A DNA stretch of 64,000 nucleotides from Pseudoalteromonas sp. A25 (lineage in GTDB: Bacteria; Pseudomonadota; Gammaproteobacteria; Enterobacterales; Alteromonadaceae). Shown here in pieces: positions 28,983-36,686 of this stretch. How positions within the stretch are numbered: the stretch's first letter is position 1; every line of letters starts with the position of its first letter. Made by a program: the position numbers and the translations under genes. The stretch covers positions 293,501 to 357,500 of the forward strand of contig NZ_AP021847.1 in NCBI RefSeq assembly GCF_009176705.1, written 5' to 3'. The notes below the pieces were generated by a model. It ran no database searches. It saw only the letters and a list, made by a program, of their open reading frames with translations, and was not told the DNA's origin.

Positions 28983-29436
28983 CACTAAACGCTTACAAGA
29001 TGCCAACCTAACACCCGGTTACGTTGCCAAGCGCAGTGACGTAAGAGTGTCGGCTTTACATTTTTATGAACAAAAAGGATTGATCCGCAGTTGGCGAAAT
29101 AGCGGCAATCAGCGCCGCTACAAACCTGACGTGCTGCGGCGCATCGCTGTTATTAAAGCGGCGCAGAAAATGGGCGTCACCCTTGAAGAAATCAAGCAAA
29201 CACTGAGTACGCTGCCCGACAGCCGTACCCCAACCAAAGAAGACTGGGCAAAGCTTTCAAAAGCTTGGCAACAACAACTTGATGAAAAAATAGCCTACAT
29301 GCAAAAAGTCAGAAACCAAGTAGAAGGTTGTATTGGCTGTGGTTGTTTATCTATGAAAAATTGCCCAATTTATAACCCTGATGATGTATTAGGTGAAAAC
29401 GGCAGCGGCGCGCTGCTACTTGGCAAAGACTGGTGA
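28969..29436 (+). CDS. soxR: Redox-sensitive MerR-family regulator SoxR
   Basis: 155 residues. The N-terminal MerR helix-turn-helix (VAKRSDVRVSALHFYEQKGL) is followed by the dimerisation helix and the [2Fe-2S] ligand cluster CIGCGCLSMKNC near 121-132, which is the SoxR signature. SoxR is activated by redox-cycling compounds through oxidation of this cluster. The gene overlaps mgtC by 14 bases, so it is probably translated from the same message. No soxS is adjacent; outside enterobacteria SoxR usually controls transporters and oxidoreductases directly. Confidence 0.95.
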   Translation: MPTNNTKRLQDANLTPGYVAKRSDVRVSALHFYEQKGLIRSWRNSGNQRRYKPDVLRRIAVIKAAQKMGVTLEEIKQTLSTLPDSRTPTKEDWAKLSKAWQQQLDEKIAYMQKVRNQVEGCIGCGCLSMKNCPIYNPDDVLGENGSGALLLGKDW

Positions 29437-29656
29437 CATGCTAGTAATGGCTTTCGCTTACCTTGCATGTTAAGCAGAGTAGATCAAATGCGTAGCAAAA
29501 CCAAACCATCCAAAATCTGTTATCTGAGTCGTAAATACAACTCAACGCGCAATCATTATTGTGCTTAAGCGCAAGCGTTAATTTGAGATAAATAAGTTTC
29601 TAATCAATGCAAATCTGCCAAAATAATTTCCCATAGCGTAACAATGTTTAAACGTT
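29437..29656. other. Intergenic region after soxR, no gene seen
   Basis: The soxR-GNAT interval (29437-29933, about 497 bases) holds the 162-bp repeat at 29657-29818 and otherwise nothing I can name: no open frame with a ribosome-binding site, no clear terminator and no tRNA. Confidence 0.6.
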
Positions 29657-29818
29657 ATACCAATCCGCTTAACTAAGTGGTCTATTTTGAAGCAAGAAAA
29701 CCTTGTCGATAGCAAGGCAAAAATTTCGTTATTTTGTTGTTCTAAATGAGAAGTTTTTAACGCAGCTGTCGCCAGGTTTAATCCCTCAAAAGGATTAAGT
29801 GTTATTACGGATTGGTAT
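29657..29818. repeat. Dispersed 162-bp repeat, divergent copy C
   Basis: This element has exactly the length of copies A and B, but its sequence is only partly similar. Its ends are an 11-bp perfect inverted repeat: ATACCAATCCG at the left and CGGATTGGTAT at the right. The middle core is colinear with copy A at the same offsets: a GCAAxxATTTCG segment about 56 bases in, and TTAACGCAG exactly 100 bases in. No coding capacity. It belongs to the same family but a separate subfamily. Confidence 0.75.
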
Positions 29819-29933
29819 TAGATAGCACTTCGCTTATGCCGACCTACCGTGCTCTTTGTTAGCAACCAGCTCTGGTACTAAAGGATAAGTTGTGGTTTTA
29901 GCCATAGGCCTGCATTAACAGGCCAGCTTTGTA

Positions 29934-30404
29934 TTAATCGAGCACTTTGATCATGTGCAGCATCTCGGGCTTAAAACCGAGGTTCTGATAAAAGCTATTT
30001 GCTTTGGCATTATTAGCAAATACTTCTAGGTGCAATAAGCGATAACCCCTATCTTTAGCCCACTGCTGGGCAGCTGCCATCAGCATTTTACCTACCCCTA
30101 GCCCTTGAGCCTCAGGTAATACAGCCAGCAAAGGCACCGTACCACAGCTTTCACCTGTAATACCGTCTTGATGTTTACGAACGTGTACAAATCCCATCGG
30201 CTGATCCGCAACTTCTGCAATTAACGTTTTGTTGGCCGTAGATGTGTGTGCAAGCATTTGAGAAATGTATTCATCCTGCATCTTTTGAACGGCATCATCA
30301 CTATGCCAACCCAATTGCGCTACCTCGGCCAAATATGAAGAAAGACTAAAAATAAATGCATGGTCATGTTCGCTTGCTTCTCTTATTATTACTTTTTGTG
30401 TCAT
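29934..30404 (-). CDS. GNAT-family N-acetyltransferase
   Basis: 156 residues forming a single GNAT domain. The acetyl-CoA loop is seen in VLPEAQGLGVGKMLMAAAQQ (motif A, Q/R-x-x-G-x-G/A), preceded by the beta strand CGTVPLLAVLP and followed by LLHLEVFANNAKANSFYQNL, the usual C-terminal motif B. The start is ATG with an upstream purine-rich AAGGGG. The substrate cannot be told from sequence; no operon partner. Confidence 0.9.
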   Translation of the reverse strand: MTQKVIIREASEHDHAFIFSLSSYLAEVAQLGWHSDDAVQKMQDEYISQMLAHTSTANKTLIAEVADQPMGFVHVRKHQDGITGESCGTVPLLAVLPEAQGLGVGKMLMAAAQQWAKDRGYRLLHLEVFANNAKANSFYQNLGFKPEMLHMIKVLD

Positions 30405-30765
30405 GTGGCCCCTTTAAATTCTGTTACCTTATTTTATAAGCAAACACCTGCTGTTTGGCAGTCTGCGCTTTAGCAAACAAAGCATAAACGCAAATATACG
30501 AACAAAATAAAACTTCTGTCATGCTTCGAAATCAACTATGCCACGCCGCTTGTGCCTACACAACAGCACCAATCACAAGGACATGCTCTTTAGTTTTGTA
30601 AATGGTACTTTCTTCTTCCCAGTATTGCATTAGCGTCGTTTTTTTTGATACCAATTGCATAAAATTGGTATGATTCACCTTCTGGTCAGTTTCTTCGAGT
30701 AAAATCCCCGCTCTTTTCATTTTCTATTATGCTTAAAAGCACAATAAGTTACGTTATTATCAATT
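30405..30765. other. Intergenic region with a repeat-end hairpin and a short coding-like stretch
   Basis: 361 bases between divergent genes. It contains the hairpin 30648-30671 and, on the minus strand, about 30 codons reading ...MQYWEEESTIYKTKEHVL... that end in a stop at 30556-30558. This short stretch looks coding but has no start signal and is cut off at the hairpin, so it may be a gene remnant. No other feature is seen. Confidence 0.4.
30648..30671. repeat. 24-bp palindrome matching the left end of the 162-bp repeat
   Basis: ATACCAATTGCAT followed by AAAATTGGTAT forms an inverted repeat. It matches the first ~22 bases of copies A and B almost fully, since that end folds on itself. It is either a solo end left by internal deletion or a short relative of the element. 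Confidence 0.6.
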
Positions 30766-32931
30766 ATGAAAGCGCTGTTAGAGTTTATAAAAAATCGCAA
30801 CTGGATGCTGTGGTCCTTAATTTTAGGGATTGCCACAGGGGTAATTTTTGGTGAACGCGTGGCATTTTTACAGCCTATCGGGGCTGGTTTTGTCAAACTC
30901 ATGCAAATCACCATTTTCCCATATATTGTGGTCAGCCTCATTGTGGGGTTAGGTAAGTTTAATCCAGAGCAAGTACGCAGCATTTTACTCAAAGCGGCAA
31001 CGGTGATGATGTGCTTATGGGGTGTGGGTTTATTTGCTATTTGGTGCTTTACCTTTACTTTGCCACATCATGATGCTGGCACGTTTTTCTCACCAACTTT
31101 GGTTACCTCTAACAATGAGATTGATTTTACTAAGCAGTATATTCCTGCCAATCCATTCGCATCGTTGGCCGAAGGGAATGTACCCGCTATCGTAATATTT
31201 TGTATCGCTTTAGGTATGGCACTGATCGCCAACAAGCGCAAAAACGCGGTGTTAGAGTTTCTTGACGTAATAGGGCAAGGGCTCACGGTTATCTCGAAAA
31301 AAATCATTAGTATCTTCCCGATTGGAATATTCGCTATGACAGCAAGCACCGCTGGCACGCTAAGCGTTGAGGAGCTTAACAATCTGCAGGTGTATTGGGT
31401 TTTGGTGTTGTGTCTTGGCCTTTACTTGATGCTGGTTTTATTACCTATGCTTGTTGCAGCGCTTACCCCAATAAAATATCGCGCTTTGATTATGGTAATG
31501 CGCAATGCGTGGATAACCGCATTTAGTACTGGCAATGTGTTTATCGTATTACCGGTTATAACCGAGGGCATAAAAGATCATTTACGACACATCAAAAGGG
31601 CCGATGAGCAGGCTGATCATATAGCAGAGGTGTTAGTGCCCATTGCCTATACGTTCCCAAGCTTAGGTAAGTTAACAACGCTTATTTTTGTGATGTTTGC
31701 CGGGTGGCTCACAGGTAACCCCGTGGGGCTTGTTGACATTCCCAATGTGACGCTCTCAGCCATGCTAAGCTATTTTGCAAATGTACACTTAGCCATTCCA
31801 TTTATGCTCGATAGCCTAAAAATACCCGCCGACAGTTATCAACTGTACTTATCCATGTCGGTATTAACCGCAAAAGTTGTCTCACCAACTACGGTGGTGT
31901 ACATCTTTGCTTTTGTAATATTGAGCATCTTCTATTGTCGTAAGCAGCTGCATCTAAAACGATTGCGCTCAGTATATTATCTAACGCTGCTTAGTGCCCT
32001 ACTGCCTGCATTTATGTTGGCTAGCTACACATTCAATAGTCATTTAGCCAAAAATACCCAAGCTGCAGATGAAGTTATTGCCAATATGGTAGTCGCTGAT
32101 AAAGTCCCAAGTCATGTATTAAGTTATGTGCCTAAAGCCTACCAAAGTGGCGAATTGTCTTTGACCAACATTGACGTTATAAAAAAACGTAACCTATTAC
32201 GCATTGGCTACCTGACTGACAATGTGCCATTTAGCTATTTTAACCAAAAGAATGAGCTAGTCGGGTTTGATATCAGCCTTGCTCATCGCTTAGCCTCCGA
32301 TCTTGATGTAAAAGTTGAATTTATCCCATTCAAAAAACAGCAACTAAGCGAGTACCTTAATAAGGGCTATTTTGATATTGCCATGTCAGGGCTTGAGATA
32401 AACGTGGCTGATTTGACTAAAGTCCGTTTTAGCGACCAAGTCCTACAACTACAATTAGCTTTACTAGCAAAAGACCATCAATTAGATAAATTTACTACCC
32501 TTAGCCAAATTGAAAAACAAAATCTAACGTTTGCACATGTTGAATATGGGCCTTTACTTGCTAAGGTCAGTAAAGATAGGCCTAACATCAGATTTAAACA
32601 ATTGGCAAACCTAAAAGCGTATTTTAGTCAGCCAGACAAGTACGATGCCTTGGTAATAAGCGCCGAAGCAGGTTTTGCTTGGAGCATGTTTTACCCAGAG
32701 TTTGGGGTTGTTGTTCCTCAAGATGGCGTTAGCAAATATCCAACAGGCTTTGCCGTAGCCAAACGCAACTACGACTTGCTCAATTACTTAAATGCATGGT
32801 TAGATATTCAACAAGCAAGCGGACAAGTTAAGGCTAACTATCAATATTGGATCCTTGGTCAAGGAAGTCAAAAAACAACTAAACGCTGGTCACTCATTGA
32901 CGAGTATGCACCACAGTTACTCAAGGAATAA
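30766..32931 (+). CDS. SDF-type (dicarboxylate/amino acid:cation) symporter fused to a periplasmic solute-binding domain
   Basis: 721 residues in one frame. Residues ~10-395 are an SDF/DAACS-type transporter with about eight spans (FVKLMQITIFPYIVVSLIVG is a hallmark). Its transport motifs are atypical: the serine-rich hairpin reads AWITAFSTGNVFIVLP, and the usual NMDGT is replaced by PIAYTFPSLGKL. An extra span (403-423) leads to a ~280-residue region outside the membrane. Residues ~470-705 are a type 3 solute-binding domain: LLRIGYLTDNVPFSYFNQ, LVGFDISLAHRLASDL, GYFDIAMSGLE and KVRFSDQVL. The fused domain could deliver an amino acid to the carrier or sense it. The start is ATG; the gene stands alone and converges on 32917-33318. 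Confidence 0.88.
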   Translation: MKALLEFIKNRNWMLWSLILGIATGVIFGERVAFLQPIGAGFVKLMQITIFPYIVVSLIVGLGKFNPEQVRSILLKAATVMMCLWGVGLFAIWCFTFTLPHHDAGTFFSPTLVTSNNEIDFTKQYIPANPFASLAEGNVPAIVIFCIALGMALIANKRKNAVLEFLDVIGQGLTVISKKIISIFPIGIFAMTASTAGTLSVEELNNLQVYWVLVLCLGLYLMLVLLPMLVAALTPIKYRALIMVMRNAWITAFSTGNVFIVLPVITEGIKDHLRHIKRADEQADHIAEVLVPIAYTFPSLGKLTTLIFVMFAGWLTGNPVGLVDIPNVTLSAMLSYFANVHLAIPFMLDSLKIPADSYQLYLSMSVLTAKVVSPTTVVYIFAFVILSIFYCRKQLHLKRLRSVYYLTLLSALLPAFMLASYTFNSHLAKNTQAADEVIANMVVADKVPSHVLSYVPKAYQSGELSLTNIDVIKKRNLLRIGYLTDNVPFSYFNQKNELVGFDISLAHRLASDLDVKVEFIPFKKQQLSEYLNKGYFDIAMSGLEINVADLTKVRFSDQVLQLQLALLAKDHQLDKFTTLSQIEKQNLTFAHVEYGPLLAKVSKDRPNIRFKQLANLKAYFSQPDKYDALVISAEAGFAWSMFYPEFGVVVPQDGVSKYPTGFAVAKRNYDLLNYLNAWLDIQQASGQVKANYQYWILGQGSQKTTKRWSLIDEYAPQLLKE

Positions 32932-33318
32932 CCAATAACACAGCGAAATCAGCATGGAAGTTTGCAACGCAGTAAATACACATAACTTTGCGTTAAAGCT
33001 TTGTTTTAGTGTTTTATGATGTAGCCATTTTTGCGCCGCAAACATACTGATGTTTGCGCCTAACCCAGACATACATAACAAGCTTATTTCACTCACTCTT
33101 TGCGAAGAGCTTTGTGCTCTACGTTTATCTAACCAAAATAACCATATGAAAAATATAGTTATTAATAAAAAGTAAGTCAAAATAGCAGTAACAAAGAATA
33201 GAGAAAATTTTACGATACTTGCTATATACACCACAATAAGGATTATCAGTATCCAGTTGCATCGAGATAAAGAGTAGCTTAAAGCTTTAAATAAAGTGTT
33301 TACAGAAAGAGCTGACAA
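32917..33318 (-). CDS. DUF1294 family membrane protein
   Basis: 133 residues with four hydrophobic spans. WLDKRRAQSSSQRVSEISLL and GANISMFAAQKWLHHKT match the DUF1294 pattern (DKxxA, RxxE, HKT). The function of the family is unknown. It is a short tail-to-tail overlap (15 bases) with the symporter fusion gene. No operon partner is evident; the TPR gene lies upstream on the same strand in a separate position 64 bases away. Confidence 0.75.
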   Translation of the reverse strand: MSALSVNTLFKALSYSLSRCNWILIILIVVYIASIVKFSLFFVTAILTYFLLITIFFIWLFWLDKRRAQSSSQRVSEISLLCMSGLGANISMFAAQKWLHHKTLKQSFNAKLCVFTALQTSMLISLCYWLFLE

Positions 33319-33382
33319 AACGGCTAGCCAAGGGTTAATGTGCCAACATTGTAGCTCAGTTTATAATAAATTTTTTAGCGCG

Positions 33383-34390
33383 CTAGTCCCAATTGCATGC
33401 CTCAACCGCGCTAAACCAGCTAGCTTCAAAGCTTTGCTTTGCAGGCAGTAGCGGCTTGCTCACATCTACATTGAGTTTCGAAGCTAAGTATTTATGTACT
33501 TGCGCTTTTACTTTGTTGCTTTGTAACTCTTCATAAGCCGCTTTAAGCGCTAGCGCTCGCTTCTCATCAGGATCGTTGCCTTGCAGTTGCTTATAGCGTG
33601 CATCTAACCAAAGCAATAAAGCCTGTTTCGACTGATTTGGAAATATCTCCGTCAATTTTGACGTCGGTTCAACTAACCGTTGGTAGTTAACAACTTGCTC
33701 TTTTATAAGAAATATAAACAGCAGATTGATCCCCGCAGAAATCTTTCCAGAGAGCTTATCTACTTCTTGATAATCACTCAAAGCCTTTCGGAATAATTGC
33801 TCTGCTTCGTCAATGTTACCTTGATCCAAAGCCACACTACCAAGATTGTTTTCAATCATTGCAAGTACTGGAGTCAGCTGCATCTGCTGCGCAAGGAGCC
33901 TTGAGCGGCTATACAAATTGCGCGCTTTTTTATAATTACCTTGCTCTCTGGCTACCAACGCCATACTGTTGGTGATTGTCAGGCGTTGGCGGTCATTTTG
34001 TGCATATTTATATGAGCAATCTAAACTGATTTGCGCATCTTGATAATACCCCTCTCTGCGCAGCCAAATACCCAGCGCACTCGTGATAGACGTAATATTG
34101 CTCTTAAAGTAAGGGATATCCGCTTTTGTAAATACTTTCTCTAGTGAGTCCATTAACCGTGGCATTTGATTAGTGGGTACAGAGGCACGCATCATCAGTA
34201 AATGCCAACGCAAGAATAGGTTATCAGGGAGTTCTATAGGGGCCTCTATTTGCTCAAGCAATACAATTGAGTGGGCGGGATTAACTGTTAGGTAATCTTC
34301 CGCCTCGTTCATGATACCTACAGGGTTTACACTACGCGCAGCAAGCGAACAACTAACCAATGCGGCTACAATGAGTAACAGTAAGCGCAA
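33383..34390 (-). CDS. Exported TPR-repeat protein, possible lipoprotein
   Basis: 335 residues. The N-terminus MRLLLLIVAALVSCSLAA is a signal sequence; LVSC could serve as a lipobox, so it may be lipid-anchored. The rest is a series of helix pairs of tetratricopeptide type, clearest in MALVAREQGNYKKARNLYSR and NLGSVALDQGNIDEAEQLFR. Such repeats carry protein-protein contacts. It lies 84 bases after the nuclease fusion gene on the same strand, so co-transcription is possible but not shown. No enzymatic domain was recognised. Confidence 0.75.
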   Translation of the reverse strand: MRLLLLIVAALVSCSLAARSVNPVGIMNEAEDYLTVNPAHSIVLLEQIEAPIELPDNLFLRWHLLMMRASVPTNQMPRLMDSLEKVFTKADIPYFKSNITSITSALGIWLRREGYYQDAQISLDCSYKYAQNDRQRLTITNSMALVAREQGNYKKARNLYSRSRLLAQQMQLTPVLAMIENNLGSVALDQGNIDEAEQLFRKALSDYQEVDKLSGKISAGINLLFIFLIKEQVVNYQRLVEPTSKLTEIFPNQSKQALLLWLDARYKQLQGNDPDEKRALALKAAYEELQSNKVKAQVHKYLASKLNVDVSKPLLPAKQSFEASWFSAVEACNWD

Positions 34391-34473
34391 GACAACCTCA
34401 TCACATCGCTAATCAATACACTTAACTCTAGTTACTAAAAGCTGATTATACAAAATACGCCGTGTTAGTTTGT

Positions 34474-36633
34474 CTACGCTACGACTTGCTCGGTTCCCCT
34501 TAGATTATTTATCAAAAGTAATATCTTAGCGGCAGCCATAGCATCATCTAAGGCCCTGTGGTGCTGATGCAAATCTATTTCCAAAGAGCTACACAAGCTA
34601 CCGAGAGAATAGGACGGATAGCCCGGTAAATATTTACGAGCTAGTTGCACGGTACATAACTTGGGTTTACTAAACACAATATTTAAACGTTGAAACTCAT
34701 ATTTCAAAAATCCCATATCAAAATTCACGTTATGTGCCACAAATATGGCATTTTCACAAAACTCTCTTACTGTTTCTGCTATCTCGCCAAAACTTGGCGC
34801 AGTGGCAACCATTTCATTATCTATACCAGTCAGTTGCGTAATATATTTTGGAATATGTCGCTGCGGATTCACTAAGCTCTGCCACTTTGACACAATTTTA
34901 CCCTGCTTCACTTTTACCAAACCAACTTCCGTTATTCTATCAGTCTCTTTTTTGCCACCAGTAGTTTCTAAATCAACCACCACATATGTTTGGTTTGGAT
35001 CAAATTGCCAAGAAGTCCGTTGCACTGTCACTGCAAACCCACATTCACTGAGTCGATTAATCGACACAAGTTGATTGCGCCTTAAGGCATCACCAGGCGC
35101 TTTAACTTCTTCAAAACGTAAATTTTCTCGTTCGAGCACCATCAAGTCTGGGTAGCCATCTTTTAAGTTTTGAAAATCTTTGCTCATTGCTCTAAGAAGT
35201 GAAACGATCGCTGTTATGCTTGAGTACTTCACAAGGATAAATAATTGATTAAGTAGGGCATCGCTCCACTGAAATAGTGGATTCGGTTTGCCAAAAGACA
35301 AAGAGGCTTGCCTTAACAGCCACTTAGAAATATCAGCTAACTGACTGACAAACTCCAGCTTCAGTTCAACTTTGTCTCCAAGTACATCATAAAAGCGGTT
35401 TAACTTAAGTAATTGAGGGTAACGCTCAAACTCGTTGGCTGGCATACTTTGCTTTTCGTCATAAAGCTCTTGCCAAAAAACGAGTGAAAATAATGCCAGC
35501 CACAACCGATTTTCGGTATGCCACGCTTTAATTCCGCGATTAAAATAATGGTCAATCACTCCTTTTTCAGTATTACCCTTATATGCTTCATCTATCGCTA
35601 TCAGCTGCTCATTCTCATTTAATAAATCAGTTAAAATTGAGGTGCGTTTTTGTCCATATTTACGAAGCAAGAAATCTTTTGCGAACAATAACAAATGTTC
35701 ATCATTTGGGGTTTTTAGAACAGCATATAAAAGCTGCTTACAGTACTCACTCTCTCCTTGCGAATACAACAGGCGAATGCGCTTTTCTTGTGATTTTGCA
35801 CTTTCACAAGGTTCAAGTAACTGAATCGCTAATTCAGGGTGTGACTTTTCAAGCAAGCATGCTAGTTTGAAATGCACTTTTTCCTTTCTCAACTGTGCTT
35901 GGTAGCCCAGTCCATTAGCAGTCTCCTCTTGCAATAGTGTTTTTGCCATTTGAATACCTTGCGAGGTATTGATATCTTTTAACCTTTGAGCTTGCTTAGC
36001 ATAGTGATATGCACAAAGCGCATGTTCTAGGCTATCAAAATAACTCGCGCCGCTAACGGTTTCATGCGTTTTCATTACCCCTAGATCCCGCATTGAAAAA
36101 TGCGCAAGGTTCGTTTCTAACCGATTAAAAAATAGAAATAAAATGTATTCAAATTGTTGGGCAACGCAAACGTACAAGTAGTGCTGCAAAACGTGGTGCT
36201 GCGCTATATCTTCGAATGCTAAATGTGCTAATGCAAACTCAATCCATAGCGATTTTTTTGCTGTGCGAACTGGCTTATCTATGTGTATGCTTGACTCACA
36301 TAGAAGTATTATTTCAGCTTTTGTGATTACTTTTATCCAGCAGCTAAACTGAGGAGCTGCTATCGGCGATATCAAATTAAGCTTATTAAGCACAGCTAAC
36401 GACTGCTCTATGGCGTTAATTTCTTCGTATTTAAGCGATGAGCAAGCTACAAAACTCGACTTCCGGTTCAAAAGCCTAACCAGCAAGCACAAGTCATCTT
36501 CAGTTAATTGCCCAATTGTATCGAGTAAAGCTCGGTGTTTGTCATTAAGCAAATGCAAGTTATGCTGCTTGGTAAAGCTAATAAACTCGTTAAAATGATG
36601 TAGGTAATACTTTTGCGGGAGCTGTTTTTTCAC
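34474..36633 (-). CDS. FAN1-like VRR-NUC nuclease fused to a C-terminal DEDDh exonuclease
   Basis: 719 residues. Residues 1-90 match the opening of bacterial FAN1 proteins (KYYLHHFNEFISF, LCLLVRLLNRKSSFVACSSL, YEEINAIEQSLAVLNKLNLI). A helical repeat region follows (about 190-350), then IKAWHTENRLWLALFSLVFW, the conserved GW-HxEN-LF-LLFWD element. The VRR-NUC core is GYPDLMVL...FEEVKAPGD with D496, E509 and K511, and QL in the next helix. Residues 547-712 are a second nuclease, a DnaQ-like DEDDh domain: D554-E556 in VVDLETTG, D639 in HNVNFDMGFL, and H692-D697 in HRALDD. FAN1 acts as a structure-specific nuclease in crosslink repair; the exonuclease would add 3'-5' processing. This is not a usual FAN1 composition. 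Confidence 0.85.
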   Translation of the reverse strand: MKKQLPQKYYLHHFNEFISFTKQHNLHLLNDKHRALLDTIGQLTEDDLCLLVRLLNRKSSFVACSSLKYEEINAIEQSLAVLNKLNLISPIAAPQFSCWIKVITKAEIILLCESSIHIDKPVRTAKKSLWIEFALAHLAFEDIAQHHVLQHYLYVCVAQQFEYILFLFFNRLETNLAHFSMRDLGVMKTHETVSGASYFDSLEHALCAYHYAKQAQRLKDINTSQGIQMAKTLLQEETANGLGYQAQLRKEKVHFKLACLLEKSHPELAIQLLEPCESAKSQEKRIRLLYSQGESEYCKQLLYAVLKTPNDEHLLLFAKDFLLRKYGQKRTSILTDLLNENEQLIAIDEAYKGNTEKGVIDHYFNRGIKAWHTENRLWLALFSLVFWQELYDEKQSMPANEFERYPQLLKLNRFYDVLGDKVELKLEFVSQLADISKWLLRQASLSFGKPNPLFQWSDALLNQLFILVKYSSITAIVSLLRAMSKDFQNLKDGYPDLMVLERENLRFEEVKAPGDALRRNQLVSINRLSECGFAVTVQRTSWQFDPNQTYVVVDLETTGGKKETDRITEVGLVKVKQGKIVSKWQSLVNPQRHIPKYITQLTGIDNEMVATAPSFGEIAETVREFCENAIFVAHNVNFDMGFLKYEFQRLNIVFSKPKLCTVQLARKYLPGYPSYSLGSLCSSLEIDLHQHHRALDDAMAAAKILLLINNLRGTEQVVA

Positions 36634-36686
36634 GCGAATACCAGAACTGTTTTTTTATACAGTATTACACATTTATAACAGCGATG

